The notes below the pieces were generated by a model that searched no databases, was not told the origin of the DNA, and saw only the letters and a list, made by a program, of their open reading frames with translations. From Selenomonas sp. TAMA-11512 (GTDB lineage Bacteria; Bacillota; Negativicutes; Selenomonadales; Selenomonadaceae), in contig NZ_AP029018.1 in NCBI RefSeq assembly GCF_037076525.1, forward strand, positions 2,154,501 through 2,218,500: a DNA stretch of 64,000 nucleotides. The letters are read 5' to 3'. Shown in pieces: positions 34,980 to 42,940 of this stretch; position 1 is the first letter of the stretch; each line of letters starts with the position of its first letter. The translations under genes and the position numbers were made by a program.

Positions 34980-35855
34980 TTAAATTTTTAATTCTCTCTT
35001 CAGACAAGCAATAAAGCGGCTTGCCGCCGCAGAAAGCGGCCGATCCTTTTGCCATGAAATGACCGTGTTCGTCAGGATCTCCGGCTCTATGAGCCGTCTG
35101 CACACCATGCCGCCGGGCGTGATGAGAGACCCTGCCGAAGCCGGGAGAATGGCGGCTCCCATCCCCTGGCGCACGCACAGCAGGTCCTGTACAATGCTGT
35201 CGCTGACGCAGACGATGTACGGCTCCATGGCCTCCTTGCGGCACGCTGCGAGAAACGCCCCCTTCCATCGAAGAGGAACGATGAGCGGCACATCTTTGAG
35301 CTCCGTCAGCCGCACGCAATCGTCTGCGCCAAGAGCCGACTCCGTACGGGAGACGACGACAAGCGGCTCGTTGGACAGCTCGATGGACTCATAGTACACA
35401 GGGTCTGTCTGCGTCCTCGTGATAGCGATCTCTATGAGGCGGCGGTCGAGAAGCTCCAGTATGCGCGCGCCCTCCGCTTCCCAGACCTCAAACGTCACGA
35501 GCGGATAGTCTTTTTGGAAGTCCGTCATCAGCTTCGGCAGCATCATCGCACCCGAGCTCGTAATCGTACCGATGCGAATCTCGCCTACTTCGCCCTTTTC
35601 TATATCCGTGAGCTCACGCATCGTCCCGTCAACGAGCCCGAGAATCTGCTCGATGCGCGTTGCGAGCACGCGCCCCGCCTCCGTCAGGCGGATGCGGCGG
35701 CTGCCGCGCTCAAAGAGCTTTGTCCCGAGCGTCTCCTCCAGCTTCTTCATCTGCCGGGACAGCGCCGGCTGCGCGATGTCCAGCCGATTCGCCGCGTGGC
35801 TGATATTGCCTTCCTCGACGACCGCGTAGAAAGCCCGCATATCCTTGATATCCAT
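34980..35855 (-). CDS. LysR-family transcriptional regulator
   Basis: A 291-residue LysR regulator. The N-terminal winged HTH (1-60) reads MDIKDMRAFYAVVEEGNISHA-type sequence with AQPALSRQMKKLEETLGTKLF. A two-lobed ligand-binding domain follows, with EIRIGTITSSGAMMLPKL and ILEIAITRT-type core (here RRLIEIAITRTQ). Regulator and target are usually divergent; here the divergent side is a 290-bp gap leading to tRNA-Gly, so the target is unknown. Confidence 0.92.
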   Translation of the reverse strand: MDIKDMRAFYAVVEEGNISHAANRLDIAQPALSRQMKKLEETLGTKLFERGSRRIRLTEAGRVLATRIEQILGLVDGTMRELTDIEKGEVGEIRIGTITSSGAMMLPKLMTDFQKDYPLVTFEVWEAEGARILELLDRRLIEIAITRTQTDPVYYESIELSNEPLVVVSRTESALGADDCVRLTELKDVPLIVPLRWKGAFLAACRKEAMEPYIVCVSDSIVQDLLCVRQGMGAAILPASAGSLITPGGMVCRRLIEPEILTNTVISWQKDRPLSAAASRFIACLKRELKI

Positions 35856-36100
35856 CTGCTCTATCTCCCGTTCATCTCACGATTTCGTACCTTTATTATA
35901 CGAGCGCTGTCCACGCCTGACAAGCAAATTTTCGTGCTTCACGGATAGAAAGAGGTGTCGTCTTGCCGCGCTTGCCGTCGGGCGTGTGGCTTCCTCTTGG
36001 AAACCGGGGGCGCGGGCAGTGACGGAGACGGCGGCGCAAAACCAGCTGAAACGACGGCACAGCTGCCGCACAGCGCACACAGGCGCACAACAATTTGTTA

Positions 36101-36129
36101 TTGCCATTTTCCCCGTTCTGTGCTATACT
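36101..36129 (+). promoter_or_regulatory. Sigma-70-type promoter of tRNA-Gly
   Basis: TTGCCA at 36101-36106 and TATACT at 36124-36129 are separated by 17 bp and lie 16 bp before the tRNA 5' end. Confidence 0.8.
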
Positions 36130-36145
36130 GCATCCTGTGAGTTTT

Positions 36146-36219
36146 GCGGGCATAGTTCATCGGTAGAATGAAAGCTTCCCAAGCTTTAGAGGTGGGTTCG
36201 ATTCCCATTGCCCGCTCCA
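36146..36219 (+). tRNA. tRNA-Gly (anticodon CCC)
   Basis: The 7-bp acceptor GCGGGCA/TGCCCGC is perfect. The anticodon arm AAAGC-TTCCCAA-GCTTT gives anticodon CCC, and the T arm contains GGTTCGATTCC. CCA is encoded at 36217-36219. A single tRNA with its own promoter and terminator. Confidence 0.97.
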
Positions 36220-36230
36220 TACGAAAGAGC

Positions 36231-36258
36231 AGAGCTGTCAGAGACGACAGCTCTTTTT
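36231..36258 (+). terminator. Terminator after tRNA-Gly
   Basis: AGAGCTGTC pairs with GACAGCTCT and is followed by TTTTTG, 12 bp after the CCA end. Confidence 0.92.
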
Positions 36259-36292
36259 GCTTACAAACAGTGAAAACGGAGGTGAAAAAGAA

Positions 36293-36685
36293 ATGCCCGC
36301 ACAAAAGCGTAGGACAAAAGCAGAAACGTCTCCTCCGGCAAAACCGCTCGCGTGGTGGAAGAAGCTGCTCATCGCCGTGTTCGGGACATATCTCGCGACG
36401 AAGCTTTTCGGCATCCTCCTGCCCGATCTCGGCACCGCAGGCAATTCCCCGCAGCCGGGCGGAAGCGGCGGCGCGGAGAATACACATGCGTACTCGGGCG
36501 GGTACGGCCGCGCGGAGGAAATCGCCGCATACACAGACGAATATCCCGATGACACATGGGATTATCCGAGGGAAAACACGTACGAGGACGACTGCATTCA
36601 CGAGAACGAGGAGCCCGTGGGGGATCCCCGGTATGATGATGAAGACGATTGGAACGACGGCTACGATGACGACTATTTCAGCTAG
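36293..36685 (+). CDS. Small single-pass protein with very acidic Asp/Tyr-rich tail
   Basis: A 130-residue protein of unrecognised family. A basic, Pro-containing N-terminus (MPAQKRRTKAETSPPAKP) precedes one membrane segment (WWKKLLIAVFGTYLATKLFG). A Gly/Ser linker and an extremely acidic tail rich in Asp, Glu and Tyr follow, ending DDDYFS. The start follows an ACGGAGGTG site 11 bases upstream. The tail would sit outside the membrane if the positive-inside rule holds. It could bind cations or an envelope partner; no function is claimed. Confidence 0.6.
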   Translation: MPAQKRRTKAETSPPAKPLAWWKKLLIAVFGTYLATKLFGILLPDLGTAGNSPQPGGSGGAENTHAYSGGYGRAEEIAAYTDEYPDDTWDYPRENTYEDDCIHENEEPVGDPRYDDEDDWNDGYDDDYFS

Positions 36686-36964
36686 TCTTATGCGATTTCG
36701 ACGGTGCTTCGTTCCCCGGCACGATCGGCAACCACCGCCCCCCGGTAAATGCGCAAAGTTTTGGGCTCTTTGTCAATGTTGCGGCATCCCCCGATTGGAA
36801 ATTCTGATCGGGGGCTGCCGCAAGGCTTCATGCGGGCTGCACATTGTCATAGAGCGTTATTGCCCTAGCAACAGGGCGCGGCATGGCTCTCGAAAAAACG
36901 CTGCTATCTGTTCGGCAGGAAATGAACGAACGATTCGCACGCATTGCAGGCAATCGCTCTTTTT
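36686..36964. other. Gene-free stretch with a strong hairpin and an IS-end-like sequence
   Basis: No credible ORF. At 36781-36821 GCGGCA-CCCCCGAT pairs with ATCGGGGG-TGCCGC. It is preceded by GGGCTCTTTGTCAATGTTG at about 36763, which resembles terminal sequences of ISL3-type insertion sequences. No transposase is near, so at most a relic. Confidence 0.35.
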
Positions 36965-37128
36965 AAGGAAGCACTGATAAAATGAGGTCTATCAGATTGG
37001 TGTGGATTTTTCGTTCTGTCAAGGATGCAAACCGAACGCAGAGTGGTGCTCTGTGGAGGATTTGCCGACGCAGAGAGGGCGGAAAAGATGCGCCAAGATG
37101 GCTGTGCTGCATTTATCAGTGCTTCCTT
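36965..37128 (+). repeat. Full copy (164 bp) of the interspersed inverted-terminus repeat
   Basis: Termini AAGGAAGCACTGATAAAATG and GCATTTATCAGTGCTTCCTT form an inverted repeat of about 17 bp. The inner stem GCAAA/TTTGC encloses CAGAG-TGGTG-CTCTG. The element is flanked by TA on both sides if it is read as AGGAAG...CTTCCT. It is the best-preserved copy. Confidence 0.92.
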
Positions 37129-37188
37129 AATTCCTGTTCCAAGGTAGGGCAGGCAAGGATAACGGTCTGTGGCATAGCGATAATCCCT

Positions 37189-37380
37189 TCACGCAGTAAA
37201 CACGGATAATCCCGCGAACAGCTTGTGAAGCCTGTGCTCGTCAAAGGGCAGATATTCGGCAATGGTGAACCCGACGACATCGCCCTCCGTCGTAATCAGG
37301 CGGAGCGTATGTTCCAGCCGATCCATCCGCATCCTGCCGCCGCTGACATAGTCCGGATAAAGCAGTCGAATCGTCTTCAT
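37189..37380 (-). pseudogene. Internally deleted arginase-family remnant
   Basis: A 63-codon frame with a strong GGAGG ribosome site. Its first 15 residues (MKTIRLLYPDYVSGG) look like the N-terminus of bacterial arginase-family proteins, and from about residue 16 on it reads like their C-terminus (VVGFTIAEYLPFDEHRLHKL). The roughly 200 central residues that hold the manganese site are absent, so no hydrolase activity is expected. It lies 61 bp from a full repeat copy. The match rests on recall of the family, not on a search. Confidence 0.65.
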
Positions 37381-37491
37381 GTGAATACCTCCTTCGCGGT
37401 CAACATGCCCTTGACATATCACGGATAAAGGGCATAAAATTTGCATAGATAATGAATGTCTATATCGATGACGATGAAGGGGGTCTCTCTT

Positions 37492-38298
37492 ATGAAAATA
37501 AAGCTCAACGGTGTGGAGGAAACCCTGCTCATCGCCCTTTGGGCGCGGGCGGAGGAAACGAAGCGAGCGGACGGACTGATCCGGGACGATTTCGCCGTGC
37601 AGCTCGTCGACCGGATCGACTACGATTTTTCCAAGTTCAGCCGCGCCAAGCACTCACAGGCGGGCGTCGCTGTGCGCAGCCATATCCTCGATCGTGAAAC
37701 GACGGCCTTCATCAAAAAACATCCCGACGCGGTCTGCGTCAATCTCGCCTGTGGCCTTGACACCCGCTTTTATCGTGTCGACAACGGGCAGATCGACTGG
37801 TACAACCTTGACCTGCCGGATGTCATGAAGCTGCGCCGGAGCCTGCTGCAGGAAGAGAATGCGCGCACGCACGACATCACGGCTTCCGTTTTCGATCCCG
37901 ACTGGATCCGGCACGTCGAGCATACGGGACGTCCCGTCCTCATCCTCATGGAAGGCTCCTCCATGTACTTTACGGAGGAACAGATGCGCAGCCTCTTTTC
38001 CATGCTTGCCGATGCCTTTGCAGACGCCGTCATGCTCATCGAGATCATGCCTCCCTTCCTGATCAGCCAGCAGAAGCGCCACGACTCCGTAGATGCAAAA
38101 AAAGCGCCCTTCCAATGGGGCGTAAAGAGCGGCAAGGAGATAGAAAAACTCCATCCCTCCATCACGTTTCTCAAGGAACAGACGTTCTACGAGGGCTTCC
38201 GCCATCGCTGGGGCTTATTCGGCGTACTCTCCCTGATCCCCTGGTGGAACAGGAACTGCAACGACAAGATCGCCTGCCTGCACTTCGCGCCTCATTAA
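37492..38298 (+). CDS. Class I SAM methyltransferase, leucine-carboxyl-methyltransferase/TcmP-like
   Basis: A 268-residue protein. VEETLLIALWARAEETKR and VNLACGLDTRFYRVDNG (motif I) match the PPM1/LCMT-like O-methyltransferases related to TcmP of polyketide pathways. DWYNLDLPDVMKLRRSLL and ILMEGSSMYFTEEQMRSL follow in family order. It starts after AAGGGGGTC; an in-frame ATG at 37456 is less well placed. The substrate is unknown; these enzymes usually methylate carboxylates or hydroxyls of small molecules. It is convergent with the fluoride channel gene. Confidence 0.82.
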   Translation: MKIKLNGVEETLLIALWARAEETKRADGLIRDDFAVQLVDRIDYDFSKFSRAKHSQAGVAVRSHILDRETTAFIKKHPDAVCVNLACGLDTRFYRVDNGQIDWYNLDLPDVMKLRRSLLQEENARTHDITASVFDPDWIRHVEHTGRPVLILMEGSSMYFTEEQMRSLFSMLADAFADAVMLIEIMPPFLISQQKRHDSVDAKKAPFQWGVKSGKEIEKLHPSITFLKEQTFYEGFRHRWGLFGVLSLIPWWNRNCNDKIACLHFAPH

Positions 38299-38353
38299 AG
38301 AAGCCCTATCCGAGCATTTCCCCGGGCGCACTTCCCGCAGAACGCCGCAAAGG

Positions 38354-38719
38354 CTACACGTGCCGCACGATCATCCGGCCTGCCCAGATGCCGAGGAAGC
38401 ACGCGGCAAACGTCGCCAGCATATAAGCATAAGCTATCATATGCCGGTCATTTTCGAAGAGGGTGATCGTTTCCACACCGAACGTCGAAAGTGTTGTAAA
38501 CCCGCCGCAGAAACCGACGCGCAAAACGGTCATCGTGCGTTCGGACGCCATATTCCTCTCCACGGCGCCGACGAAGCACCCCATGATGAAGGATCCTCCT
38601 AAATTGATTAAAAACGTCGCCATCGGAAATGCCGTATGAAACGGCAGCAGCTCGATGAGATAGCGCAGCATTGCGCCGAGTCCGCCGCCGATACCGACGA
38701 GCAGTGTTGTCGTAAGCGT
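38354..38719 (-). CDS. crcB: Fluoride channel FluC/CrcB with an apparent ACG start
   Basis: FluC proteins are dimeric four-helix channels that expel fluoride. The frame from the first standard ATG (38671) gives only 105 residues and lacks helix-1 sequence. Upstream in the same frame the conserved N-terminal segment LLVGIGGGLGAMLR is encoded, preceded by AAAAGGGG and, eight bases on, ACG CTT ACG. An ACG start at 38719 gives 121 residues, the normal family length. Other hallmarks are FLINLGGSFIMGCFVG and VGFCGGFTTLSTFGVE. No ATG, GTG or TTG exists between the upstream in-frame stop and 38671, so either ACG initiates or the start codon has been mutated. Confidence 0.8.
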   Translation of the reverse strand, partial: TLTTTLLVGIGGGLGAMLRYLIELLPFHTAFPMATFLINLGGSFIMGCFVGAVERNMASERTMTVLRVGFCGGFTTLSTFGVETITLFENDRHMIAYAYMLATFAACFLGIWAGRMIVRHV

Positions 38720-38936
38720 AGTGAAAACCCCTTTTCTTCTATTCCATGGTCTTTCTCTCAGTGTAATTCAAATTGCGGCAAATGTCGACAGGAAATTCCC
38801 GACGCTTCATCAAAATCCCGAAGTCTTTCCTCATCGCCTCCCCATCTGCGGAGCGCGAAGCCTGTACGCGGACGCATAAGCGCATCTGCGCGGAAAAATC
38901 CGCTTGCAAAAGGAGCGATAAAGAGATAGAATTTTC
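38720..38936. other. Intergenic stretch upstream of crcB
   Basis: No credible gene. It probably holds the crcB promoter. No fluoride riboswitch (crcB motif) was recognised. Confidence 0.4.
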
Positions 38937-39100
38937 AAGGAAGCGCTGATAAAATGAAGTCTGTCAGATTGGTGTAGATTTTTCGTTCTGTCAAGGAGGC
39001 AACCCGGACGCAGAGTGGTGCTCTGTGGAGGAGTTGCCGACAAAAAGAGGGCGGAAAAGATACGCCAAGATGGCTGTGCTGCATTTATCCGTGTTTCCTT
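38937..39100 (+). repeat. Full copy (164 bp) of the interspersed inverted-terminus repeat
   Basis: Termini AAGGAAGCGCTGATAAAATG and GCATTTATCCGTGTTTCCTT. The inner stem is GGCAAC (38998-39003) with GTTGCC (39033-39038), whereas other copies have GGCAAA with TTTGCC, so one base pair has changed on both sides. It ends about 20 bp before the TPP riboswitch. Confidence 0.92.
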
Positions 39101-39114
39101 AACAGTGAAACTTC

Positions 39115-39205
39115 ATAAACAGGGGAGCCTGCGCGGCAGGCTGAGAGGAAGCACGGACTTCGACCCTTTGACCTGATGTGGACAATGCCACCGTAGGAAG
39201 GACGC
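39115..39205 (+). promoter_or_regulatory. TPP (THI-box) riboswitch
   Basis: The conserved elements appear in order: AGGGGAGCC (39121), GGCTGAGAGG (39139), ACCTGAT (39171) and GACAATGCCACCGTAGGAAG (39181-39200). This aptamer binds thiamine pyrophosphate. Position before thiM and the thiE-thiD fusion, with a terminator right after it, indicates transcriptional attenuation when TPP is abundant. Confidence 0.96.
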
Positions 39206-39219
39206 ACACGCTGCTGCAC

Positions 39220-39250
39220 AGAGGCATTATTCTCATAATGCCTCTTTTTC
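39220..39250 (+). terminator. Riboswitch-controlled terminator
   Basis: GAGGCATTAT pairs with ATAATGCCTC, followed by TTTTTC, 16 bp after the TPP aptamer and 106 bp before thiM. Confidence 0.93.
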
Positions 39251-39355
39251 TTATGCACGGCATAAGGCATCCGGACAAACGGCTTCGGCAGATTCCCTGT
39301 TTTCATGAGACAGACATCCGTGCAAATCGTCTATCGCGAAAAGGAGATTGTATTC

Positions 39356-40183
39356 ATGGGACTCTTTCAATGCATACGGGAGAAAAAACCTCTCATACAC
39401 TGCATCACAAACTATGTGACGGTCAATGACTGCGCAAACATACTGCTCGCTTCCGGCGCGTCGCCGGTCATGGCCGATGACACGGAAGAGGTCGAGGAGA
39501 TCACCGCCCTTGCCGATGCACTTGTCATCAATATCGGCACGCTGAACGCGCGCACGATCGAAGCGATGCTTCTGGCGGGGAAAAGAGCAAACGAACTCAG
39601 TCACCCGGTCATACTCGATCCCGTGGGCGCGGGCGCTTCCACGCTACGCACGAAGACGGCACGCCGTCTGCTCGAGGCGGTGCACTTCGATGTCATACGC
39701 GGCAACCCGTCGGAGCTGAAGGCACTCGTCGGGGAACGGGCATCTACACGGGGAGTTGACGCCGCGCCGACCGATGCCGTCCGGGCGGATAACGTTCGCG
39801 CGGCACTTGCCTTTGTCCGAGGAATTGCCCGCGAGACGCACAGCATCATCGCCATGACCGGCGCTGTCGACATCGTGGTCAGCGCAGACGGGACACGGGG
39901 CGCATCCATATACAACGGCCATCCGATGATGGCTGCCGTCACGGGCACCGGCTGCCAGCTTTCAAGTCTTTTGGGCGCGGCACTGGCAGCCGGCCGGGAA
40001 GATGCTTTTACGACATCTGTCGGCACCGTCGCGGCTATGGGCATCGCGGGAGAGACAGCGCATCGCCTCCTCACGCCGACCGACGGCAACGCGGCGTATC
40101 GAAGCCGTATCATAGATGCCGTATACAACATGACAGATGCCGAACTGGAGGAGGAATCACGATATGAAATCTGCCGATTATAG
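39356..40183 (+). CDS. thiM: Hydroxyethylthiazole kinase
   Basis: ThiM phosphorylates 4-methyl-5-(2-hydroxyethyl)thiazole, a salvage step of thiamine synthesis. The 275-residue product begins MGLFQCIREKKPLIHCITNY and has CANILLASGASPVMADD, VILDPVGAGAS, FDVIRGNPSE and the catalytic-Cys ATP motif AAVTGTGCQLSSLLGA. The start follows AAGGAGATTG. It overlaps the thiE-thiD gene by 20 bp, so the two are translated together under the TPP riboswitch. Confidence 0.96.
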   Translation: MGLFQCIREKKPLIHCITNYVTVNDCANILLASGASPVMADDTEEVEEITALADALVINIGTLNARTIEAMLLAGKRANELSHPVILDPVGAGASTLRTKTARRLLEAVHFDVIRGNPSELKALVGERASTRGVDAAPTDAVRADNVRAALAFVRGIARETHSIIAMTGAVDIVVSADGTRGASIYNGHPMMAAVTGTGCQLSSLLGAALAAGREDAFTTSVGTVAAMGIAGETAHRLLTPTDGNAAYRSRIIDAVYNMTDAELEEESRYEICRL

Positions 40184-41594
40184 AGAGAGGCTCGGGGAGC
40201 GCCTGAAGCTTTACGCCGTGACCGACCGCGTCCGCCCGGGCAGTCACAGCCTGCAGGACGACGTGGAAGAGGCGCTCTTCGGCGGCATCACCATGCTGCA
40301 AATGCGCGAGAAAACCATCTCCGACGCGGAATTTCTGACAGAAGCGCGCGCACTGCAGGCGCTCTGCAGGAAGCATGACGTGCCTTTCATCGTCAATGAC
40401 CGCGTCGACATCGCCGTACAGCTGGGCGCCGACGGCATCCATGTCGGACAGGAAGACATGACGGCGAGCGACGTCCGCGCACGCATCGGAAAGGATATGC
40501 TGCTCGGTGTATCCTGCCATTCGGTGGAAGAAGCGTGCGCTGCGGAAGCATCGGGCGCGGATTATCTCGGCGTCGGCGCCGTGTTTCAAACGACGACAAA
40601 GCCGGATACGACGCCGATTTCTGCAGATCAGCTGCAAGCCATTGTCGAGTCGGTCTCCGTCCCCGTCGTCGCCATCGGGGGAATCACGCGCGACAATATG
40701 AGCGATCTGCGGCATAGGGGGCTGGCCGGTGTCGCGCTCGTCTCCGCCATCTTCGGCGCCGCCGATATCCGCGACGAGACGAAGCGGCTGCGCCGCCGTG
40801 CGGAAGCATTGACCGTTCGTACAGCGCTCACGATTGCCGGGAGCGATTCGAGCGGCGGCGCGGGCATCCAGGCGGACCTGAAAGCCATGATGTCCAACAA
40901 CGTCTACGGCATGAGCGCGATCACGGCGCTCACCGCACAGAACACGCAGGGCGTACAGGGCATCCATGCCGTCGATCCGGACTTTATCGCGCAAGAAATC
41001 GACTCTGTCTTTACCGATATCGTTCCGGACGCTGTCAAGATCGGCATGCTTGCCAATCGGGAACTCATCACCGCCATCCGGGAAAAACTTCTCGCCTACA
41101 ATGCGCGGAACATCGTTCTCGATCCTGTGATGGTGTCCACCTCCGGCGCAAAGCTGCTGGAAGATGATGCCATCGAGACCCTGCAGGAAGCTCTTTTCCC
41201 TTTGGCAGCCGTCATCACGCCCAACATTCCCGAGGCGGAGCTCCTCCTGGGCACGAAGATCGGCACCGAAGCGGACATGGAGACCGCGGCAAAGCGACTC
41301 TATGAGGAGCACGGCGCAGCCGTCCTCCTGAAGGGAGGCCACAACGTCGCCGTCGCCAACGATGTCCTCTGCGACGCGGACGGCGTACATTGGTACCGCA
41401 GCGAGCACATTGCAAATCCCAACACCCACGGCACAGGATGCACACTTTCCTCCGCCATCGCGGCAAATCTTGCCAAAGGCTATCCTCTTTCCCTCGCCGT
41501 GCGTGAGGCAAAAGCATACGTCCATGAATCCATTCAGGCCATGCTCGACCTCGGGAAGGGCGCGGGCCCTCTCCTGCATCAGGTGCGCATGTAG
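40164..41594 (+). CDS. thiED: Bifunctional thiamine-phosphate synthase / HMP(-P) kinase (ThiE-ThiD fusion)
   Basis: A 476-residue fusion. The N-terminal 215 residues are ThiE, a TIM barrel joining HMP-PP and thiazole-P: LYAVTDRVRPG, MLQMREKTISD, FIVNDRVDIAVQLGADGIHV, GADYLGVGAVFQTTTKP and VAIGGITRDN. From about residue 225 ThiD begins with ALTIAGSDSSGGAGIQADLK and ends with the ribokinase-fold motif NTHGTGCTLSSAIAANLAKG. The start at 40164 follows GGAGGAGG. With thiM this covers salvage of both thiamine halves; thiC and thiazole synthesis genes are not in the window. Confidence 0.96.
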   Translation: MKSADYRERLGERLKLYAVTDRVRPGSHSLQDDVEEALFGGITMLQMREKTISDAEFLTEARALQALCRKHDVPFIVNDRVDIAVQLGADGIHVGQEDMTASDVRARIGKDMLLGVSCHSVEEACAAEASGADYLGVGAVFQTTTKPDTTPISADQLQAIVESVSVPVVAIGGITRDNMSDLRHRGLAGVALVSAIFGAADIRDETKRLRRRAEALTVRTALTIAGSDSSGGAGIQADLKAMMSNNVYGMSAITALTAQNTQGVQGIHAVDPDFIAQEIDSVFTDIVPDAVKIGMLANRELITAIREKLLAYNARNIVLDPVMVSTSGAKLLEDDAIETLQEALFPLAAVITPNIPEAELLLGTKIGTEADMETAAKRLYEEHGAAVLLKGGHNVAVANDVLCDADGVHWYRSEHIANPNTHGTGCTLSSAIAANLAKGYPLSLAVREAKAYVHESIQAMLDLGKGAGPLLHQVRM

Positions 41595-41737
41595 ACATTG
41601 TCCTCCGTCGCAGCCCGCTCCGAAACGCACGCGGGGGAAACGCCTCTCTTTTCGCCCGCAAAGGATTACATATGCTGTCACATGTGATATAATGTGCCAT
41701 AGGTATAGATTCTAATCAGGCAAAGAGAGGATATGTG

Positions 41738-42733
41738 ATGAATCGATTCAAGATCTCAAGGCGGGCCGTTTACGGGCTCCTCGTCTGCATACTTCTTGCG
41801 GCGGCAGCCTGCCGCACGGATAACGCATTCGTAAAAAATATGATCATCCATGTGGGTGATTCGAAGTTTACAGAGGATACCCTTGTACAGGAAGTCGTTG
41901 ACGATCCGGTTTTCGGAAGTTACGGGCGGCTCATCTTTCCCGTGGACAAAGACATTCCCGAGGGGACGCGCCTCAAGGATGCAAGCGCGCTCCTCCCCGG
42001 GTATAACTACGTAGATCCCGCGCGCACGGTGGATGTCGTCAACTATATGAAAAACGAAGTGACGCACGGCGGGACGATTTTCTTCCCCATTTACACAAGA
42101 TACGAGATGGAGCAGGAGCCCGAAAAAGAGAATGCCGGACTCTTTTTCTTTCGAGGCGAAGAGGGACGTGAGACGGCGATTGTATCCGCCGGAGGAGGTT
42201 TTTCCTACGTCGGAGCCATACACGACAGCTTTCCTCAGGCATTGGAGCTCAGCCGCAGAGGCATCAATGCGTTTGCTCTCATCTACCGTCCCGATGAAAA
42301 AAAGGGTACGGAGGACTTGGCGCGTGCAATTCACTACCTCTGCACCCACGCGGATGAGCTCGATATATCGATGGATGGCTACTCCCTTTGGGGAAGCTCC
42401 TCAGGCGCGAAACTGACAGCAGCCGTCGGGAACAGCGGAACCGGCATGTACGGTGAAGAAGATCATCCGCGCCCGTCCGCGCTCGTTCTCGAATATACGA
42501 ACATACAGGACATATCGGATAGAGAACCGCCGACGTATGCCGTCGTCGGCAGCGCCGATGACGTGACTCCCCCCGCCATCATGCAGAACCGCATCGATCG
42601 CATTCGCGAGCAGGGTACCCCTGCGGAAATCGAAGTGTTTCCCGGTCTTCTTCACGGCTTCGGCGCAGGCGACCGCACCGTCGCCGCCGGATGGATCGAC
42701 CGCTCCGTCCTGTTTTGGGAGGGGCAGCGCTAA
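41738..42733 (+). CDS. Alpha/beta-hydrolase lipoprotein
   Basis: A 331-residue protein with an N-terminal lipoprotein signal ending LLAAAAC (lipobox cysteine), so probably anchored on the periplasmic side. After a unique region of about 130 residues an alpha/beta-hydrolase (BD-FAE/esterase-like) fold follows. ETAIVSAGGGFSYVGAIHDS holds the oxyanion area, WGSSSGAKL the nucleophile elbow with serine, SADDVTPP the acid region, and FPGLLHGFGAGD the histidine. The ATG at 41738 follows AGAGAGGATATGTG. A decayed copy of its last 33 codons lies at 51130-51229. Confidence 0.85.
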   Translation: MNRFKISRRAVYGLLVCILLAAAACRTDNAFVKNMIIHVGDSKFTEDTLVQEVVDDPVFGSYGRLIFPVDKDIPEGTRLKDASALLPGYNYVDPARTVDVVNYMKNEVTHGGTIFFPIYTRYEMEQEPEKENAGLFFFRGEEGRETAIVSAGGGFSYVGAIHDSFPQALELSRRGINAFALIYRPDEKKGTEDLARAIHYLCTHADELDISMDGYSLWGSSSGAKLTAAVGNSGTGMYGEEDHPRPSALVLEYTNIQDISDREPPTYAVVGSADDVTPPAIMQNRIDRIREQGTPAEIEVFPGLLHGFGAGDRTVAAGWIDRSVLFWEGQR

Positions 42734-42744
42734 CGCGTAATGAA

Positions 42745-42788
42745 GGGGACTGTTTCGCATGGCAATTTTGCCATGTGAAACAGTCCCC
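42745..42788. terminator. Long hairpin after the lipoprotein hydrolase gene
   Basis: GGGGACTGTTTC-CATGGCAA pairs with TTGCCATG-GAAACAGTCCCC (one mismatched position), 11 bp after the stop. It lacks a T tract, so termination is likely but not certain. Confidence 0.55.
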
Positions 42789-42831
42789 TAAACGGTACGT
42801 TCGCTAAAGCTCCCCTTATCAGCTACGATGA

Positions 42832-42855
42832 CGTTCCCCAGAGGTCGGGGGAACG
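42832..42855. repeat. Small GC-rich hairpin 3' of the PRD regulator
   Basis: CGTTCCCC pairs with GGGGAACG across an 8-base loop, 85 bp beyond the regulator's stop. The role is unclear. Confidence 0.45.
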
Positions 42856-42940
42856 GAGTTGATTTTGTAACAATAATGCGAACGTGAAACACCCCCTTTC
42901 CATCCGGCACGCAGTCCTCCACTATGGGCGATTTTTGTCC

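Noticed and set aside
36982-37209. 75-codon plus-strand frame running through the full repeat copy
   Set aside because: The same frame is stopped after seven codons in the copies at 31706 and 38937, so it is not a conserved protein of the element.
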